A stretch of 64,000 bases of DNA from the NCBI RefSeq assembly GCF_003254565.1, contig NZ_QJRI01000167.1, positions 62,001-126,000 of the forward strand, read 5' to 3'. Position numbers and translations under genes: made by a program. Below the pieces are notes generated by a model. The model worked only from the letters and a program-made list of their open reading frames with translations. It made no database searches and was not told the origin of the DNA. The stretch is from Flavobacterium nitrogenifigens. GTDB taxonomy: Bacteria; Bacteroidota; Bacteroidia; Flavobacteriales; Flavobacteriaceae. Positions 15,746-25,449 of the stretch are shown here, piece by piece; the stretch's first letter is position 1, and each line of letters starts with the position of its first letter.

Positions 15746-18349
15746 TTATGGATTCTTTTTCTTGAACAACCCGTTCAATAAATCACCAGCTTTTTTCGTC
15801 ACTTCTTGAGTTTTCTGCTCTTTTTCAGTTTTAGCTGCCTGAGTGGTATCTTTAGCTTTAGTGTTTTTGTTGATTAAATCAGTAAGTGCTGAAGTGCCTT
15901 TTTGAGTCAGTTTGTCCTTCTGCTGATTTACCAATTGTGTAGTTAAATTGCTCACTGCAGCTTTCATGTCTGTGCTGATTTTCGGATTCGAAAAATTACC
16001 AGTCAAAGAAGCATTAATTGGAATATTATCCAGTTTTGCAGCATCAGCAGGAGACATTTTTGCAATTAAGTTGTTAGCTTCAGTTCCCAAATATTTGGCA
16101 GGAACATCAAATTTTAGATTGTAGTTCATCGTTTGATCAAAACCATGAGTTCCTCCAACAGTTACTTTAATATCTTGGTATTTAATGTCAAAAGGTTTAA
16201 CATTTACTTTTCCATTATCAAAAGTTAAAGCTGCTTTTATGTCATTCAGATTCACTTTATTCAAATCGATAAACTTCACATTTGAACTTAGTGCAGTAAG
16301 CAAAGTAGAGTTTTTTGAATTTACAGTAGTAGACAGTAATTGACCAATCAAATCTCCTGAAATAGATTTAAGATCTGGAGTCAACTCTTTTGCATCCAAA
16401 TTACCATTCAGTTTGATAGTCGAATTCAGTTTTCCGTTAATGATTCCAGCAATCGGAGCGATTTTTTTCATCATATCCAATTGTGTAAAAGTCTGTGCAA
16501 TATCAACTTGATTAAAGCCTAAGTTCATATCAAAAGTTGGCACTTTTTCTTTTGTAGAAACCGCTCCATTAAGACCAATCTGTCCTCCGAAAATATTTGT
16601 TTTAAAGTTTTCTAGAGTTGCTTTTTCATCTTTAATAAGCAATCTTCCAGAAACATCTTTTAGTTTCAGGTTGTCATATAAAACCGTTGTTGCTTTTGCG
16701 TTCAATGTACAATTCAAGAAAGCAGGAATCTTCATTGCATCAGCAGGTTTTGCTGGAGTTTTGGTTTCTTCTTTTGCAGGTTCGCCAGCAGTCATGAAAT
16801 CATCAACAGCCAATTGGTTTGAGCTCATGTTAAAGTTTCCTTTCAGTTCTTGTTTTTTAAACATAAAACCATAGAAGTTTTCTAGAACTCCATTAATGCT
16901 AATATCACTTTTTCCAGTCGTAGCATCAAATTGCTTCAAGTTAATTTTACTCGGATTGAATTCAACAAGCGCTGTGCTGATGTTCATCGATTTGTTGTTT
17001 TCATCAGTATATTTAAATCCTGACAAGCTCATTGTACCAGCATTTTTGATGTTTTGGTACTGGCTTTTTTCTACAGAAGCCATATCAAAATTGGTAGTAA
17101 CGTCAGCTTTTAAAATACCTGCCAAAGGCTTATCCATTTTAATTGGATACGCTTTTGAAAGATTAGCTAAATTGATTGTTCCTTTTAAAGCCGCATCAAT
17201 AATAGGATTTACCGTTATGTTTTTAATATTCGCTTTAGCGTTGAAAACATCCTGATCAATTCTAAAAGATAACTTATCTAGGTTGACATAAGTATCATTT
17301 AAAATTCCTGTCTCGTTAATGATTTTCGTATCAATTACAATATTTTGAACTGATTTTGGAAGGTTAGGATATTGAAATGAAGCATTGTTAGATGCAATTT
17401 CTATATTGAATTTCGGAACAGTTGTATCTGTCAGTTCTCCTTTTGCAAAACCATTTACTGTAAAATCTCCAGTAGTTTTTACGCTATCTAAACCAGCAGC
17501 ATAAGCCGAAGGAATTAAACCTAAGAAATTGGTAAAAGATGAAGTAGGAGTTTTAAACTTTAAATCGTAAATCTGAGCTTTCTCTGCCATTTGAATGAAT
17601 CCATCAAATTCTAATGGCAATTGATTGATTAAAGCTTTGTTTTCTTTGAAAGTATATTTGCTCTTTTCTAAATCAATTCCAAGAACGGCGTCAAGAGTTA
17701 GTTTTACATTTTTCATGTAGTTTATCTTGTCCATGTCCAATGAAACTTTTGCAGTAGATTTTGTAGCCAGATCTAATTTTGAATTGGTAAAATCTCCAGT
17801 TCCTTCGTGGTTTAAACTGTCAATTACCATTTTAATTTTAGAACCTTGATCGATGTATCTAAAAGTAAAATTCTCAATTTTATAGTTTTGAATTTTCAAT
17901 GCAAGTGGTTTGCTTGCTTCGTCTTTCGTGTCTTCTTTTTTGTCTTTTAAAGCAATATCGAAGTTTCCGACACCATCTTTGTTGAAGATAATATTTACTA
18001 ATCCATTTGTAGAACTAATTCCCTGAATGCTTAAAGGTTCTTCTTTTCCTTTGAAAAGTTCTTTAATACTCATTTTTAGGTTTAATTCTCCTAGCGAAAC
18101 CAAAGTATCGCCTTCAAAAGGAGCTTTGTTAATGATAACTAATTTTTCGATTCCAACTGTCGCGTTTGGAAAATTCTTAAATAAACTTAAATCAGCATCT
18201 GTAAAACTTACTTTGGCATCAACACTTTCGTTGATTGCTTCGACAATTTTAGCTTTGATTTGGTCTTTAAACAAAAACGGAATGGCAAATAATGCCGCAA
18301 CAAATACCACAATAACTATGGCACTTATTTTTAAAACTTTTTTTAGCAT
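15746..18349 (-). CDS. AsmA family inner-membrane-anchored protein
   Basis: 867 residues. A single N-terminal helix (~7-27) anchors a large periplasmic domain of the AsmA type, starting with DQIKAKIVEAINESVDAKVSF and ending with SLTGNFSNPKIS and a Lys/Gln/Thr-rich tail (~800-867). AsmA-like proteins are proposed bridge-like lipid movers between membranes; this role is inferred from family. It has its own upstream gap of 170 bp. Length is typical of Bacteroidota AsmA proteins. Confidence 0.88.
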   Translation of the reverse strand: MLKKVLKISAIVIVVFVAALFAIPFLFKDQIKAKIVEAINESVDAKVSFTDADLSLFKNFPNATVGIEKLVIINKAPFEGDTLVSLGELNLKMSIKELFKGKEEPLSIQGISSTNGLVNIIFNKDGVGNFDIALKDKKEDTKDEASKPLALKIQNYKIENFTFRYIDQGSKIKMVIDSLNHEGTGDFTNSKLDLATKSTAKVSLDMDKINYMKNVKLTLDAVLGIDLEKSKYTFKENKALINQLPLEFDGFIQMAEKAQIYDLKFKTPTSSFTNFLGLIPSAYAAGLDSVKTTGDFTVNGFAKGELTDTTVPKFNIEIASNNASFQYPNLPKSVQNIVIDTKIINETGILNDTYVNLDKLSFRIDQDVFNAKANIKNITVNPIIDAALKGTINLANLSKAYPIKMDKPLAGILKADVTTNFDMASVEKSQYQNIKNAGTMSLSGFKYTDENNKSMNISTALVEFNPSKINLKQFDATTGKSDISINGVLENFYGFMFKKQELKGNFNMSSNQLAVDDFMTAGEPAKEETKTPAKPADAMKIPAFLNCTLNAKATTVLYDNLKLKDVSGRLLIKDEKATLENFKTNIFGGQIGLNGAVSTKEKVPTFDMNLGFNQVDIAQTFTQLDMMKKIAPIAGIINGKLNSTIKLNGNLDAKELTPDLKSISGDLIGQLLSTTVNSKNSTLLTALSSNVKFIDLNKVNLNDIKAALTFDNGKVNVKPFDIKYQDIKVTVGGTHGFDQTMNYNLKFDVPAKYLGTEANNLIAKMSPADAAKLDNIPINASLTGNFSNPKISTDMKAAVSNLTTQLVNQQKDKLTQKGTSALTDLINKNTKAKDTTQAAKTEKEQKTQEVTKKAGDLLNGLFKKKNP

Positions 18350-18466
18350 ATAAATAGATTTGAGGGTTTACATTTTAAAATCGACTCCTGCAAAAATAGT
18401 TTTTTTTACTAGAGTTTAAAGATAAAGTTTTCTTAATTGTGTAAGAAAAATATTAAAATTGTTAAA

Positions 18467-18509
18467 TAAAAAAATCCGTTGAGAACTATTTTCAAAACGG
18501 ATTTTTTAG
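18467..18509 (-). terminator. Terminator of the SppA-hydrolase pair
   Basis: AAAAAATCCGTT pairs with AACGGATTTTTT around a 15-nt loop, 14 bp beyond the stop codon of the minus-strand hydrolase. Confidence 0.8.
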
Positions 18510-18522
18510 GGTATTTATTTTA

Positions 18523-19470
18523 TTATTTCTGAATAAATGAAACTATTTTTTCAATTAAGACCTCAGAAATTGGAAGTGTTTCATTATTATAACTAGCCAT
18601 ATTATCTTCCTGATTACCATCAATGATTTTCATGATGTGATTCATCTTGTCAATAATCTGCAAGTCTGCATTTTTGTTTGCCTGTTTTAAATTTTCAGCG
18701 TCTTTTACTGCAATCTGAATATCATTGTTTCCCTGTAGTATTAAAACAGGAATTGTCAGTTTTTGTATTTCGGTCTGTGGATTGTATTTGAACCAAGAAA
18801 TGAGATAAGGCTGAACGCTTGGCCTGAAAAGAGAATTTAGCATCGGGTCAACTTTCTTTACCTCAAATCCGTTTTTTAAACTATCAATAATTGGGAAAGT
18901 CATGTCATTAAGCTGTTTCATTGACTTTGCTCCAATCTGTGTTTTTAGAATCTGATCTGCCGGTTCGCCTGCTCCTGCAATAGAGATAAACTTATCGGCT
19001 TTTGCACTGGCAACCATTCCTATCAAAGAACCTTCGCTGTGACCGATTATAATTATTTTAGAAAAACGTTTGTCCTGTTTTAAATAATTAATCCAGCTTT
19101 TTGCGTCCTGGATATAATTTTCAAAAACCAGACTGCTTTCAGATCCGCCGGCAGCTTTACTTTCTCCGATTGCTCTTTTGTCGTATCGTAAAGACGCAAT
19201 TCCGTTTTTTGCTAAAGCTTCTGCCAGCATTTTCAACGAATTGTTTTTCATCATCGGATTATTTCCGTTTCGGTCCGTTGGCCCAGAACCCGCAATGATT
19301 AAAGCAACTGGAAATTTTTTGGTTAAATCGGGTGTTGTCAACGTACCAAAAATCTGATCGTTATTTATCTTTAAGATCGCTGGTGTTTCCTTAAACGTGA
19401 TTTCTTTTTTGGTTTGGGCGTTTAAGAAACTCCAAAACAAAACTGTTAGAAAAAGAATTGCTTTATTCAT
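18523..19470 (-). CDS. Secreted alpha/beta hydrolase
   Basis: 315 residues. A signal peptide covers residues 1-18 (cleaved near LNAQTKK), followed by an alpha/beta hydrolase domain: IAGSGPTDRNGN (oxyanion region), the nucleophile elbow GHSEGS near 145, ILQGNNDIQI carrying the acid, and the catalytic His in KMNHIMK near 275. Likely a periplasmic esterase or peptidase-like hydrolase; substrate unknown. It starts 13 bp after the SppA gene, so the two are probably one transcript. Confidence 0.85.
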   Translation of the reverse strand: MNKAILFLTVLFWSFLNAQTKKEITFKETPAILKINNDQIFGTLTTPDLTKKFPVALIIAGSGPTDRNGNNPMMKNNSLKMLAEALAKNGIASLRYDKRAIGESKAAGGSESSLVFENYIQDAKSWINYLKQDKRFSKIIIIGHSEGSLIGMVASAKADKFISIAGAGEPADQILKTQIGAKSMKQLNDMTFPIIDSLKNGFEVKKVDPMLNSLFRPSVQPYLISWFKYNPQTEIQKLTIPVLILQGNNDIQIAVKDAENLKQANKNADLQIIDKMNHIMKIIDGNQEDNMASYNNETLPISEVLIEKIVSFIQK

Positions 19471-19483
19471 CTTTTAATCCGAA

Positions 19484-21241
19484 TTAATAAATATTGATTC
19501 CATAAGGCAATATGGCTTGTACTCCTTTTTGTTTTTGGAATTTTTTCACCTGTTCAATAAGAAGATAATTTTCTTCTCCGATTTCTTCTTTTATAAATGC
19601 CTCTTTCGATTTTGCAAAAGGAAGGTTACCCAACAAATCGTTTAAAGTCTTTTCGTATTCAGGATAATTCTGAGTGCTGTATTTTTTTACTTTAGCGATT
19701 TTTGCTGCTTCAGCAATTGCATCATTTAGTCCGCCTATTTTATCAACTAAGCCAATTTTTAAAGCTTCAGTTCCAGACCAAACTCTACCTTGAGCAATAG
19801 AATCTACTTGTGAAAAAGTCATTTTACGACCTTCGGCAACGTGAGTCACAAAAGTGTTGTAGATTTTTTCAACCCCTTCTAAAGTAAACGCTTTGAATTT
19901 TTCATCGACAGGTAAAAACGGACTGTAGTTTGCAGCATTTTCATGTGTTTTAACCTGCTCAGAATTGATTCCTAATTTGTTGGCCAATGGGCTAAAGTTT
20001 GGCAGCATTCCGAAAACCCCAATAGATCCTGTAATAGTATTGTTTTCGGCAAATATTTTATTGGCGTTACAAGCAATATAATAACCGCCAGAAGCAGCAT
20101 AATTACCCATAGAAACCACAACTGGCTTCACTTTTTTGGTAATTTCGATTTCTCTCCAAATTAAATCTGAAGTCAAAGCGCTTCCGCCTGGGCTGTCAAT
20201 TCTAAGAACGATAGCTTTAACATCGTCATTTTTTCTAGCTTCTTGAAGAGAACGTCTCATTGAACCTTCCCCAATAGTATTTACATCTCCTTCGCCGCTT
20301 CCAATTTCGCCTTGAGCGTAAATAATGGCAATCTGATCTGTTGCCGTATTAGCTAATGCTGTTGTAACATTGTTTTGAGTATAATCTGAGATTGAAATTT
20401 TATTATAATCTTCGTCTTTGTCTACTTTCAGCGCTTTTCTAATGGCATCATGATAAACATCTTCGTAAGCAATAATATCAACCAAATGTTGTTGTTTGGC
20501 CATTTCTGGAGTTCTTGCCAGAAGTCCGTTTGCAATTTCGTTTAATTTAGGCAACGGGATATTTCTGCTTTTTGAAATATCAGCAGAAACGGTAGCCCAA
20601 ATAGAGTTCAAAAGTGCAGTGATTTGTTCTCTGTTGGCATCACTCATTTTATTTTCTAAGAAAGGTTCAACGGCACTTTTGTATTTTCCGTGACGAATAA
20701 CTTCCATGTGAATTCCTGATTTATCCTGAAAATCTTTGAAGAACATAATTTCAGAAGAAAGACCTTTAAAATCAAGATCTCCAGCAGGATTTAAATAAAT
20801 AGTGTTGGCTACAGAATTTAAATAATATTCTTTCTGAGAATAAGTATTGGCATAAGCCCAGACAAATTTTCCAGATTTTTTAAAGCTTTCTAGAGCATTT
20901 CTTAAATCTTTATATTGCGCAAGACCAAGAGAAGATTCATCATTTAAAATCGAAATTCCTTTGATGTTGTCGTCTGTTTTTGCCGCTTCAATGGCATTGA
21001 TAACATCAGTCAAACCAATGCCTTTTTTGTCTGAAAAGACAGTTACCCAAGGATCTTTATATTTTCCTGCGTAATCATTTTTAATTTCTTTTAAATTCAA
21101 TTCAATAACCGAATCCGATTTAACAGAAACACTGTCGTCTCCGCCAAAAATGGCTCCAATAAAGATTACTCCAAAAAAGAAGAGCATAATAAATACAAAA
21201 ATACCAATTACTGTGGCAATTACATTTCCTAAAAACTTCAT
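19484..21241 (-). CDS. sppA: Signal peptide peptidase SppA (67-kDa type)
   Basis: 585 residues, the long two-domain SppA form. An N-terminal transmembrane helix (~5-30) is followed by two S49 domains. The probable general-base Lys is in the first (RHGKYKSAVEPF) and the nucleophile Ser in the second (YAASGGYYIAC, followed by TITGSIGVFG). It degrades cleaved signal peptides in the inner membrane. Followed closely by a secreted hydrolase. Confidence 0.93.
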   Translation of the reverse strand: MKFLGNVIATVIGIFVFIMLFFFGVIFIGAIFGGDDSVSVKSDSVIELNLKEIKNDYAGKYKDPWVTVFSDKKGIGLTDVINAIEAAKTDDNIKGISILNDESSLGLAQYKDLRNALESFKKSGKFVWAYANTYSQKEYYLNSVANTIYLNPAGDLDFKGLSSEIMFFKDFQDKSGIHMEVIRHGKYKSAVEPFLENKMSDANREQITALLNSIWATVSADISKSRNIPLPKLNEIANGLLARTPEMAKQQHLVDIIAYEDVYHDAIRKALKVDKDEDYNKISISDYTQNNVTTALANTATDQIAIIYAQGEIGSGEGDVNTIGEGSMRRSLQEARKNDDVKAIVLRIDSPGGSALTSDLIWREIEITKKVKPVVVSMGNYAASGGYYIACNANKIFAENNTITGSIGVFGMLPNFSPLANKLGINSEQVKTHENAANYSPFLPVDEKFKAFTLEGVEKIYNTFVTHVAEGRKMTFSQVDSIAQGRVWSGTEALKIGLVDKIGGLNDAIAEAAKIAKVKKYSTQNYPEYEKTLNDLLGNLPFAKSKEAFIKEEIGEENYLLIEQVKKFQKQKGVQAILPYGINIY

Positions 21242-21379
21242 ATGTATATTTTTTTAATAAGTAGCGAAAAAGGGCAAAATGTTACAAATTAGACTTCTAA
21301 ATTTATGTTTGGATTTGAGACGTCGTTTCACAAATATATTGGTTAATTCTAAAATAGTTTTAGTTAATTTGCATTAATT

Positions 21380-22513
21380 ATGAAATTACAGCATCAAGTC
21401 GTTTTATCGATAGGCAGCAACCAAGGCAGCAGACTAGAAAACATTCAGAAATGTATTGATTTAATACACCAAAATGTAGGGACTGTTATTGAGGTTTCAA
21501 AACTTTACGAAACTCCTGCATGGGGTTTTGAAAGTGATGCTTTTTATAATTGTGCGCTTCTTTTGCATACCTATTCTTCTGCACAAAAAATACTCAATCA
21601 GATTTTAAAAGTCGAAAAAGAACTGGGCAGAATCCGCTTGAACCAAGAAGGATATCAGTCTAGAATTATTGATGTTGATCTGATTGCTTTTGATACTGAA
21701 ATAATTGATACAGAAAAACTTCAAGTTCCTCATCCATTAATGCAGAATAGAAACTTTGTTTTACTGCCAATGCAGGATTTAAAGTTAAATTGGAAACACC
21801 CGATTTTGCAGAAAACAGTTTCGGAACTAATTGCCATTACTCCAGATGACAGTGTGTGCACGGTTGTTCAGGATTTGAAAAGTCCGATAAGAGAAATTCC
21901 ATTAAACCAATTTAACTATGTTGCTTTTGAAGGAAATATTGGTGCAGGAAAAACTACTTTGGTGCATAAAATATCGGAAGATTTTAACGGGAAAACGGTT
22001 TTAGAGAGATTTGCAGATAATCCGTTTCTTCCAAAGTTTTACAAAGATCAGAACCGATATGCGTTTCCTTTAGAAATGTCTTTTTTAGCCGATCGCTATC
22101 AGCAATTGGCAGATGATTTGGCGCAGTTTGATTTGTTTAAGGATTTTATAGTCGCAGATTATCATATTTTTAAATCGCTGATTTTTGCAAAAATCACGCT
22201 TGCTGAAGATGAATATCGTTTGTATAGAAATCTATTTGATATTATTTACAGAGAAATGCCAAAACCAGATTTGTATATTTATTTGTACCAAAATACAGAT
22301 CGCCTTCTTCAAAACATCAAAAAACGCGGGCGAGTTTATGAACAGAATATAGAAGCTACGTATTTAGAAAAAATCAATAACGGTTACTTAGAATATATAA
22401 AATCTCAAACCGATTTGAATGTTTTAATTATTGATGTTTCTAATCGAGATTTTGTGAAAAACCATGAAGATTATCTTTATATTTTAAATGAAATTAAGAA
22501 GAAGCTTAATTAA
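21380..22513 (+). CDS. folK: Fusion of FolK (HPPK) with a deoxynucleoside kinase
   Basis: 377 residues, two enzymes in one chain. Residues ~7-155 are 6-hydroxymethyl-dihydropterin pyrophosphokinase (LSIGSNQGSRLENI, YETPAWG, SRIIDVDLIAFD, VPHPLMQNRNFVLLP), a folate step. Residues ~178-377 are a dNK-type kinase with P-loop GNIGAGKTT (185-193), a DRYQQLADDL-like substrate helix and a LID region KKRGRVYEQ. Both halves retain their key motifs. The fusion is known across Bacteroidota. Monocistronic, divergent from sppA. Confidence 0.93.
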   Translation: MKLQHQVVLSIGSNQGSRLENIQKCIDLIHQNVGTVIEVSKLYETPAWGFESDAFYNCALLLHTYSSAQKILNQILKVEKELGRIRLNQEGYQSRIIDVDLIAFDTEIIDTEKLQVPHPLMQNRNFVLLPMQDLKLNWKHPILQKTVSELIAITPDDSVCTVVQDLKSPIREIPLNQFNYVAFEGNIGAGKTTLVHKISEDFNGKTVLERFADNPFLPKFYKDQNRYAFPLEMSFLADRYQQLADDLAQFDLFKDFIVADYHIFKSLIFAKITLAEDEYRLYRNLFDIIYREMPKPDLYIYLYQNTDRLLQNIKKRGRVYEQNIEATYLEKINNGYLEYIKSQTDLNVLIIDVSNRDFVKNHEDYLYILNEIKKKLN

Positions 22514-22520
22514 TTGAGAT

Positions 22521-22601
22521 AATGAGAAAATGTGTCAATTAGAAAATTTTCTAAACAATGGTTTGAATTATCTAATTATCAAATTGACATATTCTCTCAT
22601 T
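22521..22601. terminator. Long imperfect hairpin between convergent genes
   Basis: AATGAGAAAATGTGTCAATT (from 22521) pairs with AATTGACATATTCTCTCATT (ending 22601), with an additional inner pairing AATTATCTAATTATCAAATT. It probably terminates both folK and the convergent T9SS lectin gene. Confidence 0.6.
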
Positions 22602-22606
22602 AAAAA

Positions 22607-24796
22607 CTATCTTTTTAGTGTAAAATGTCCTCTTAAAACAGGCATTGAATCATCTACTTTTAAAGCATACCAATAATCTGAAGCAGGAAGCGGAACTTGA
22701 TTTAAAGTACCGTCCCAGCTCATTTTGAAACGAGTTAATTGCGCTACTAATTTTCCATATCGATCAAAAATTGTAACCACGGCCTGAGGATAATTTTCCA
22801 TTCCTGTTACTTCCCAAATGTCATTGTAGGTGTCATTATTTGGTGTAAAGAATGGAGGGAAAACCAATACAACAAATTGTTTTTCAGCTTCACCGCAATG
22901 GTTTTTTTCTCGTGCATACGCAGTTTGTAATCCGCCAGGGACATCGTAAAAAACAGTTGAATCTTGATAATGAACGCCATCAACAGAATACTCAAAATAA
23001 TCTTCTGCTTTTACAGGGTAAATGATGGCTCTTGTTCCTTCTACATCAACACGTGCAATTTGAGGAATCATATGTTCTTCAACCATAATTGTTTTTGTGC
23101 TCGAACAGTTTTCAGGACTTGTTACAACAACGGTATATTTGCCTCCTTTACTAACTGTAATTTGTTGTGTAGCTTCATTAGCATTTGACCATAAATAACT
23201 CATTCCAGAAATTCCTGCATCTAATGTAATAGACTTGAATTGGCACAAAGGCAAAGTTTCGTCTGTAACAGCTGGAGGTGTGTTAATTACAATGTTTACA
23301 GGGGTTCTAGTTGTATTTTTGCATCCATTATTTGATGCTTCAGCATAGTACGTCGTATTGGATGAAATTATTGGAGTTGTAAAAGTTGTTCCTTGAGATA
23401 TAATGGTTTGGTCAGTTGCTGAAGCATACCAGTTTATAATTCCAATATTTGAAGATGCCTTAATTGTTAGAGATCCTGCGCCACAATTAGTATAGGTGTC
23501 TTTTTCTGCTATTGGAGTTGTAGGAGTTGCATATATAGTTGCTTTTACTGGTTTTCGGTTAGATTCGCAGCCCGCATCAACATAATAAGTTGTAGTTGCA
23601 GTTAGTGGTAGTGTAGTGTAAGTTGGTCCTGTTGCCAATAAATTTCCACCAACAAGAGCGTCAAACCATCTAATGGTTGCTCCAGCAGTTGCAGTTGCGT
23701 TAAAGGTAAAACTTCCAGAATCGCAAACTGGGGCTGGGTCAGTAGCTGGCATTGCTACAGGAATCGTGATTTTAGTGCTCGCAGCAATTTCTAATAGAGT
23801 TTCGCCTGGCATTCCGCCATATTCTACAATATATCCTTTTGGCTGATAAGGATCTCCAGAGGTAAGTGATCCTGTATTTGATAAATCATTCCAAGAGCCT
23901 CTTGTTCCGATGCCTGGTTGAGTGATGTGGGCATAATCTTCATCACCTTGCTGGTTCGGTTCGCCTGTGTTCCAAAAAGCATAATTAGGTGTTGAACCGT
24001 TTGCGTTGCCATTCCAAAAAATAGTTCCTGTTTCTGGGCCAGTAACCCATTTCCAGACACCTTCGGTTTCGGCATCACTTCCGCCAATCCATCCAGTTCC
24101 AGAAGCTTGTTCACCAATTAATTTGGCTTCATCTGCAGATAGAATTGTTGCTAAATAACCTTGAAGACCATAATAGGTGCTTGAAGCTGCCAAATCTCGT
24201 GCATTTGTCCAAGTAACACCAACATTCGGAATAAAGAGATAATAATGCCCAGTAGAAGGTAAATAATTAGCTTGTCCAATTGTAATTGAAAATGTTCTTG
24301 TTCCGCTAGCCGTTGCGGAAGAATTAGTAAATACAACATCTTTTACTGCTGAGACAAAATCAGCATAAGGAATGTCGGCTGAAGTTGTTCCAGACAATCT
24401 TAGTTTTCCAGATGTAGCGTCCCAGCTGGTTATGATATTAGGATGCAATGTCGGATTTGTTAGCTCTAATCTGTCTAAGCCACTTGAATATCCAGACGAA
24501 ATCTGGATGTAAAGCACTTGTGTTCCGTTTTCGGCAATATCATGATCAATTCTAAAGTCGGTTACAATGTTAATTGATGTCTGTGGGCAATAAAATTGGT
24601 CTCCCTGCGCAATAAGCTTTGGAGGGTCAATTACGAAACTACTTTTCTTTTGTTTTTTTATATTTGAATTTACGCTAGGTTTTGAGGAGTGTGTATTCTT
24701 TTTGTTAAAAGTTTTCATATTTTCATTGGCATTAGAAAAATTAAAACTTAAAACAGAAAATAAAAAGAAAAAGGTTGCTAATTTGATATTCTTCAT
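22607..24796 (-). CDS. Secreted C-type-lectin protein with T9SS type B sorting domain
   Basis: 729 residues. A signal peptide (~1-23) is followed by a cadherin/Ig-like segment, then a C-type lectin domain (~185-325: YLATILSADEAKLIGEQ, GWIGGSDAETEGVWKW, FWNTGEPNQQGDEDYA, GSWNDL). Three Ig-like repeats with paired cysteines follow (~340-590). The last ~85 residues are the gliding-motility type B C-terminal domain (FFTPNNDTYNDIWEVTG, FDRYGKLV, WDGT, LRGHFTLKR) that directs secretion through the type IX system. Likely a cell-surface carbohydrate-binding adhesin; ligand unknown. Monocistronic. Confidence 0.88.
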   Translation of the reverse strand: MKNIKLATFFFLFSVLSFNFSNANENMKTFNKKNTHSSKPSVNSNIKKQKKSSFVIDPPKLIAQGDQFYCPQTSINIVTDFRIDHDIAENGTQVLYIQISSGYSSGLDRLELTNPTLHPNIITSWDATSGKLRLSGTTSADIPYADFVSAVKDVVFTNSSATASGTRTFSITIGQANYLPSTGHYYLFIPNVGVTWTNARDLAASSTYYGLQGYLATILSADEAKLIGEQASGTGWIGGSDAETEGVWKWVTGPETGTIFWNGNANGSTPNYAFWNTGEPNQQGDEDYAHITQPGIGTRGSWNDLSNTGSLTSGDPYQPKGYIVEYGGMPGETLLEIAASTKITIPVAMPATDPAPVCDSGSFTFNATATAGATIRWFDALVGGNLLATGPTYTTLPLTATTTYYVDAGCESNRKPVKATIYATPTTPIAEKDTYTNCGAGSLTIKASSNIGIINWYASATDQTIISQGTTFTTPIISSNTTYYAEASNNGCKNTTRTPVNIVINTPPAVTDETLPLCQFKSITLDAGISGMSYLWSNANEATQQITVSKGGKYTVVVTSPENCSSTKTIMVEEHMIPQIARVDVEGTRAIIYPVKAEDYFEYSVDGVHYQDSTVFYDVPGGLQTAYAREKNHCGEAEKQFVVLVFPPFFTPNNDTYNDIWEVTGMENYPQAVVTIFDRYGKLVAQLTRFKMSWDGTLNQVPLPASDYWYALKVDDSMPVLRGHFTLKR

Positions 24797-24838
24797 TCGC
24801 TAAAAATATCAATTAATTGAGAATAAAAAAATAAATTT

Positions 24839-25375
24839 TTACTCAGGCCAATTTATTTTTTGAAATAAATCCCAAACAACAATTCCGGCACTTACAGAAA
24901 TATTTAGAGAGTGTTTTGTTCCCAGCTGAGGGATTTCAATACATCCGTCGCAAATGGCAACAGCTTCTTGTGATACACCATAAACCTCATTTCCAAAAAC
25001 CAAAGCATATTTCTGATTTTTTTCAACTTTAAAATCTTGAAGAAAAATCGCACTTTCAACTTGCTCAATAGCCATAGTCAAAACATTTTCTTTCTTTAAA
25101 TTTTCAATGACTTCCAAAACATCCTCATGATGTTCCCAAGCAACAGTTTCTGTTGCACCAAGAGCAGTTTTGTGAATTTCTTTATTTGGAGGAGTTGCAG
25201 TAATACCGCACAGAATTATTTTTTCGATCAAAAACGCATCAGCTGTTCTAAAAACAGAACCAATATTATGCAGACTTCTAATATCGTCTAAAACTAATAT
25301 TAAAGGGGTTTTTTCCGATTTCTTAAAATCTTCAATTGATTTACGGTCTAGTTCGCTGTTTTCGAGTTTTCTCAT
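24839..25375 (-). CDS. SpoU/TrmH family RNA 2'-O-methyltransferase
   Basis: 178 residues, single SPOUT domain. Motif 1 is LDDIRSLHNIGSVFRTADAF, motif 2 ALVFGNEVYGVS and motif 3 IPQLGTKHSLNISVSAGIV, together forming the trefoil knot that binds AdoMet. The short form, without a substrate-binding N-terminal domain, resembles TrmL/TrmH-like enzymes; which RNA position it modifies is not clear from sequence. It lies upstream of the lectin gene with a 42-bp gap. Confidence 0.9.
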   Translation of the reverse strand: MRKLENSELDRKSIEDFKKSEKTPLILVLDDIRSLHNIGSVFRTADAFLIEKIILCGITATPPNKEIHKTALGATETVAWEHHEDVLEVIENLKKENVLTMAIEQVESAIFLQDFKVEKNQKYALVFGNEVYGVSQEAVAICDGCIEIPQLGTKHSLNISVSAGIVVWDLFQKINWPE

Positions 25376-25395
25376 TGTTTTAAATTCTAGTAATA

Positions 25396-25427
25396 AAAAA
25401 AGCTTCCAAAGGTAAGGAAGCTTTTTG
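25396..25427 (-). terminator. Terminator after the DUF1573 gene
   Basis: AAAAAAGCTTCC pairs with GGAAGCTTTTT around an 8-nt loop, 23 bp beyond the DUF1573 stop codon on the minus strand. Confidence 0.85.
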
Positions 25428-25449
25428 ATTATTTTAAATGTTTTTCAGA

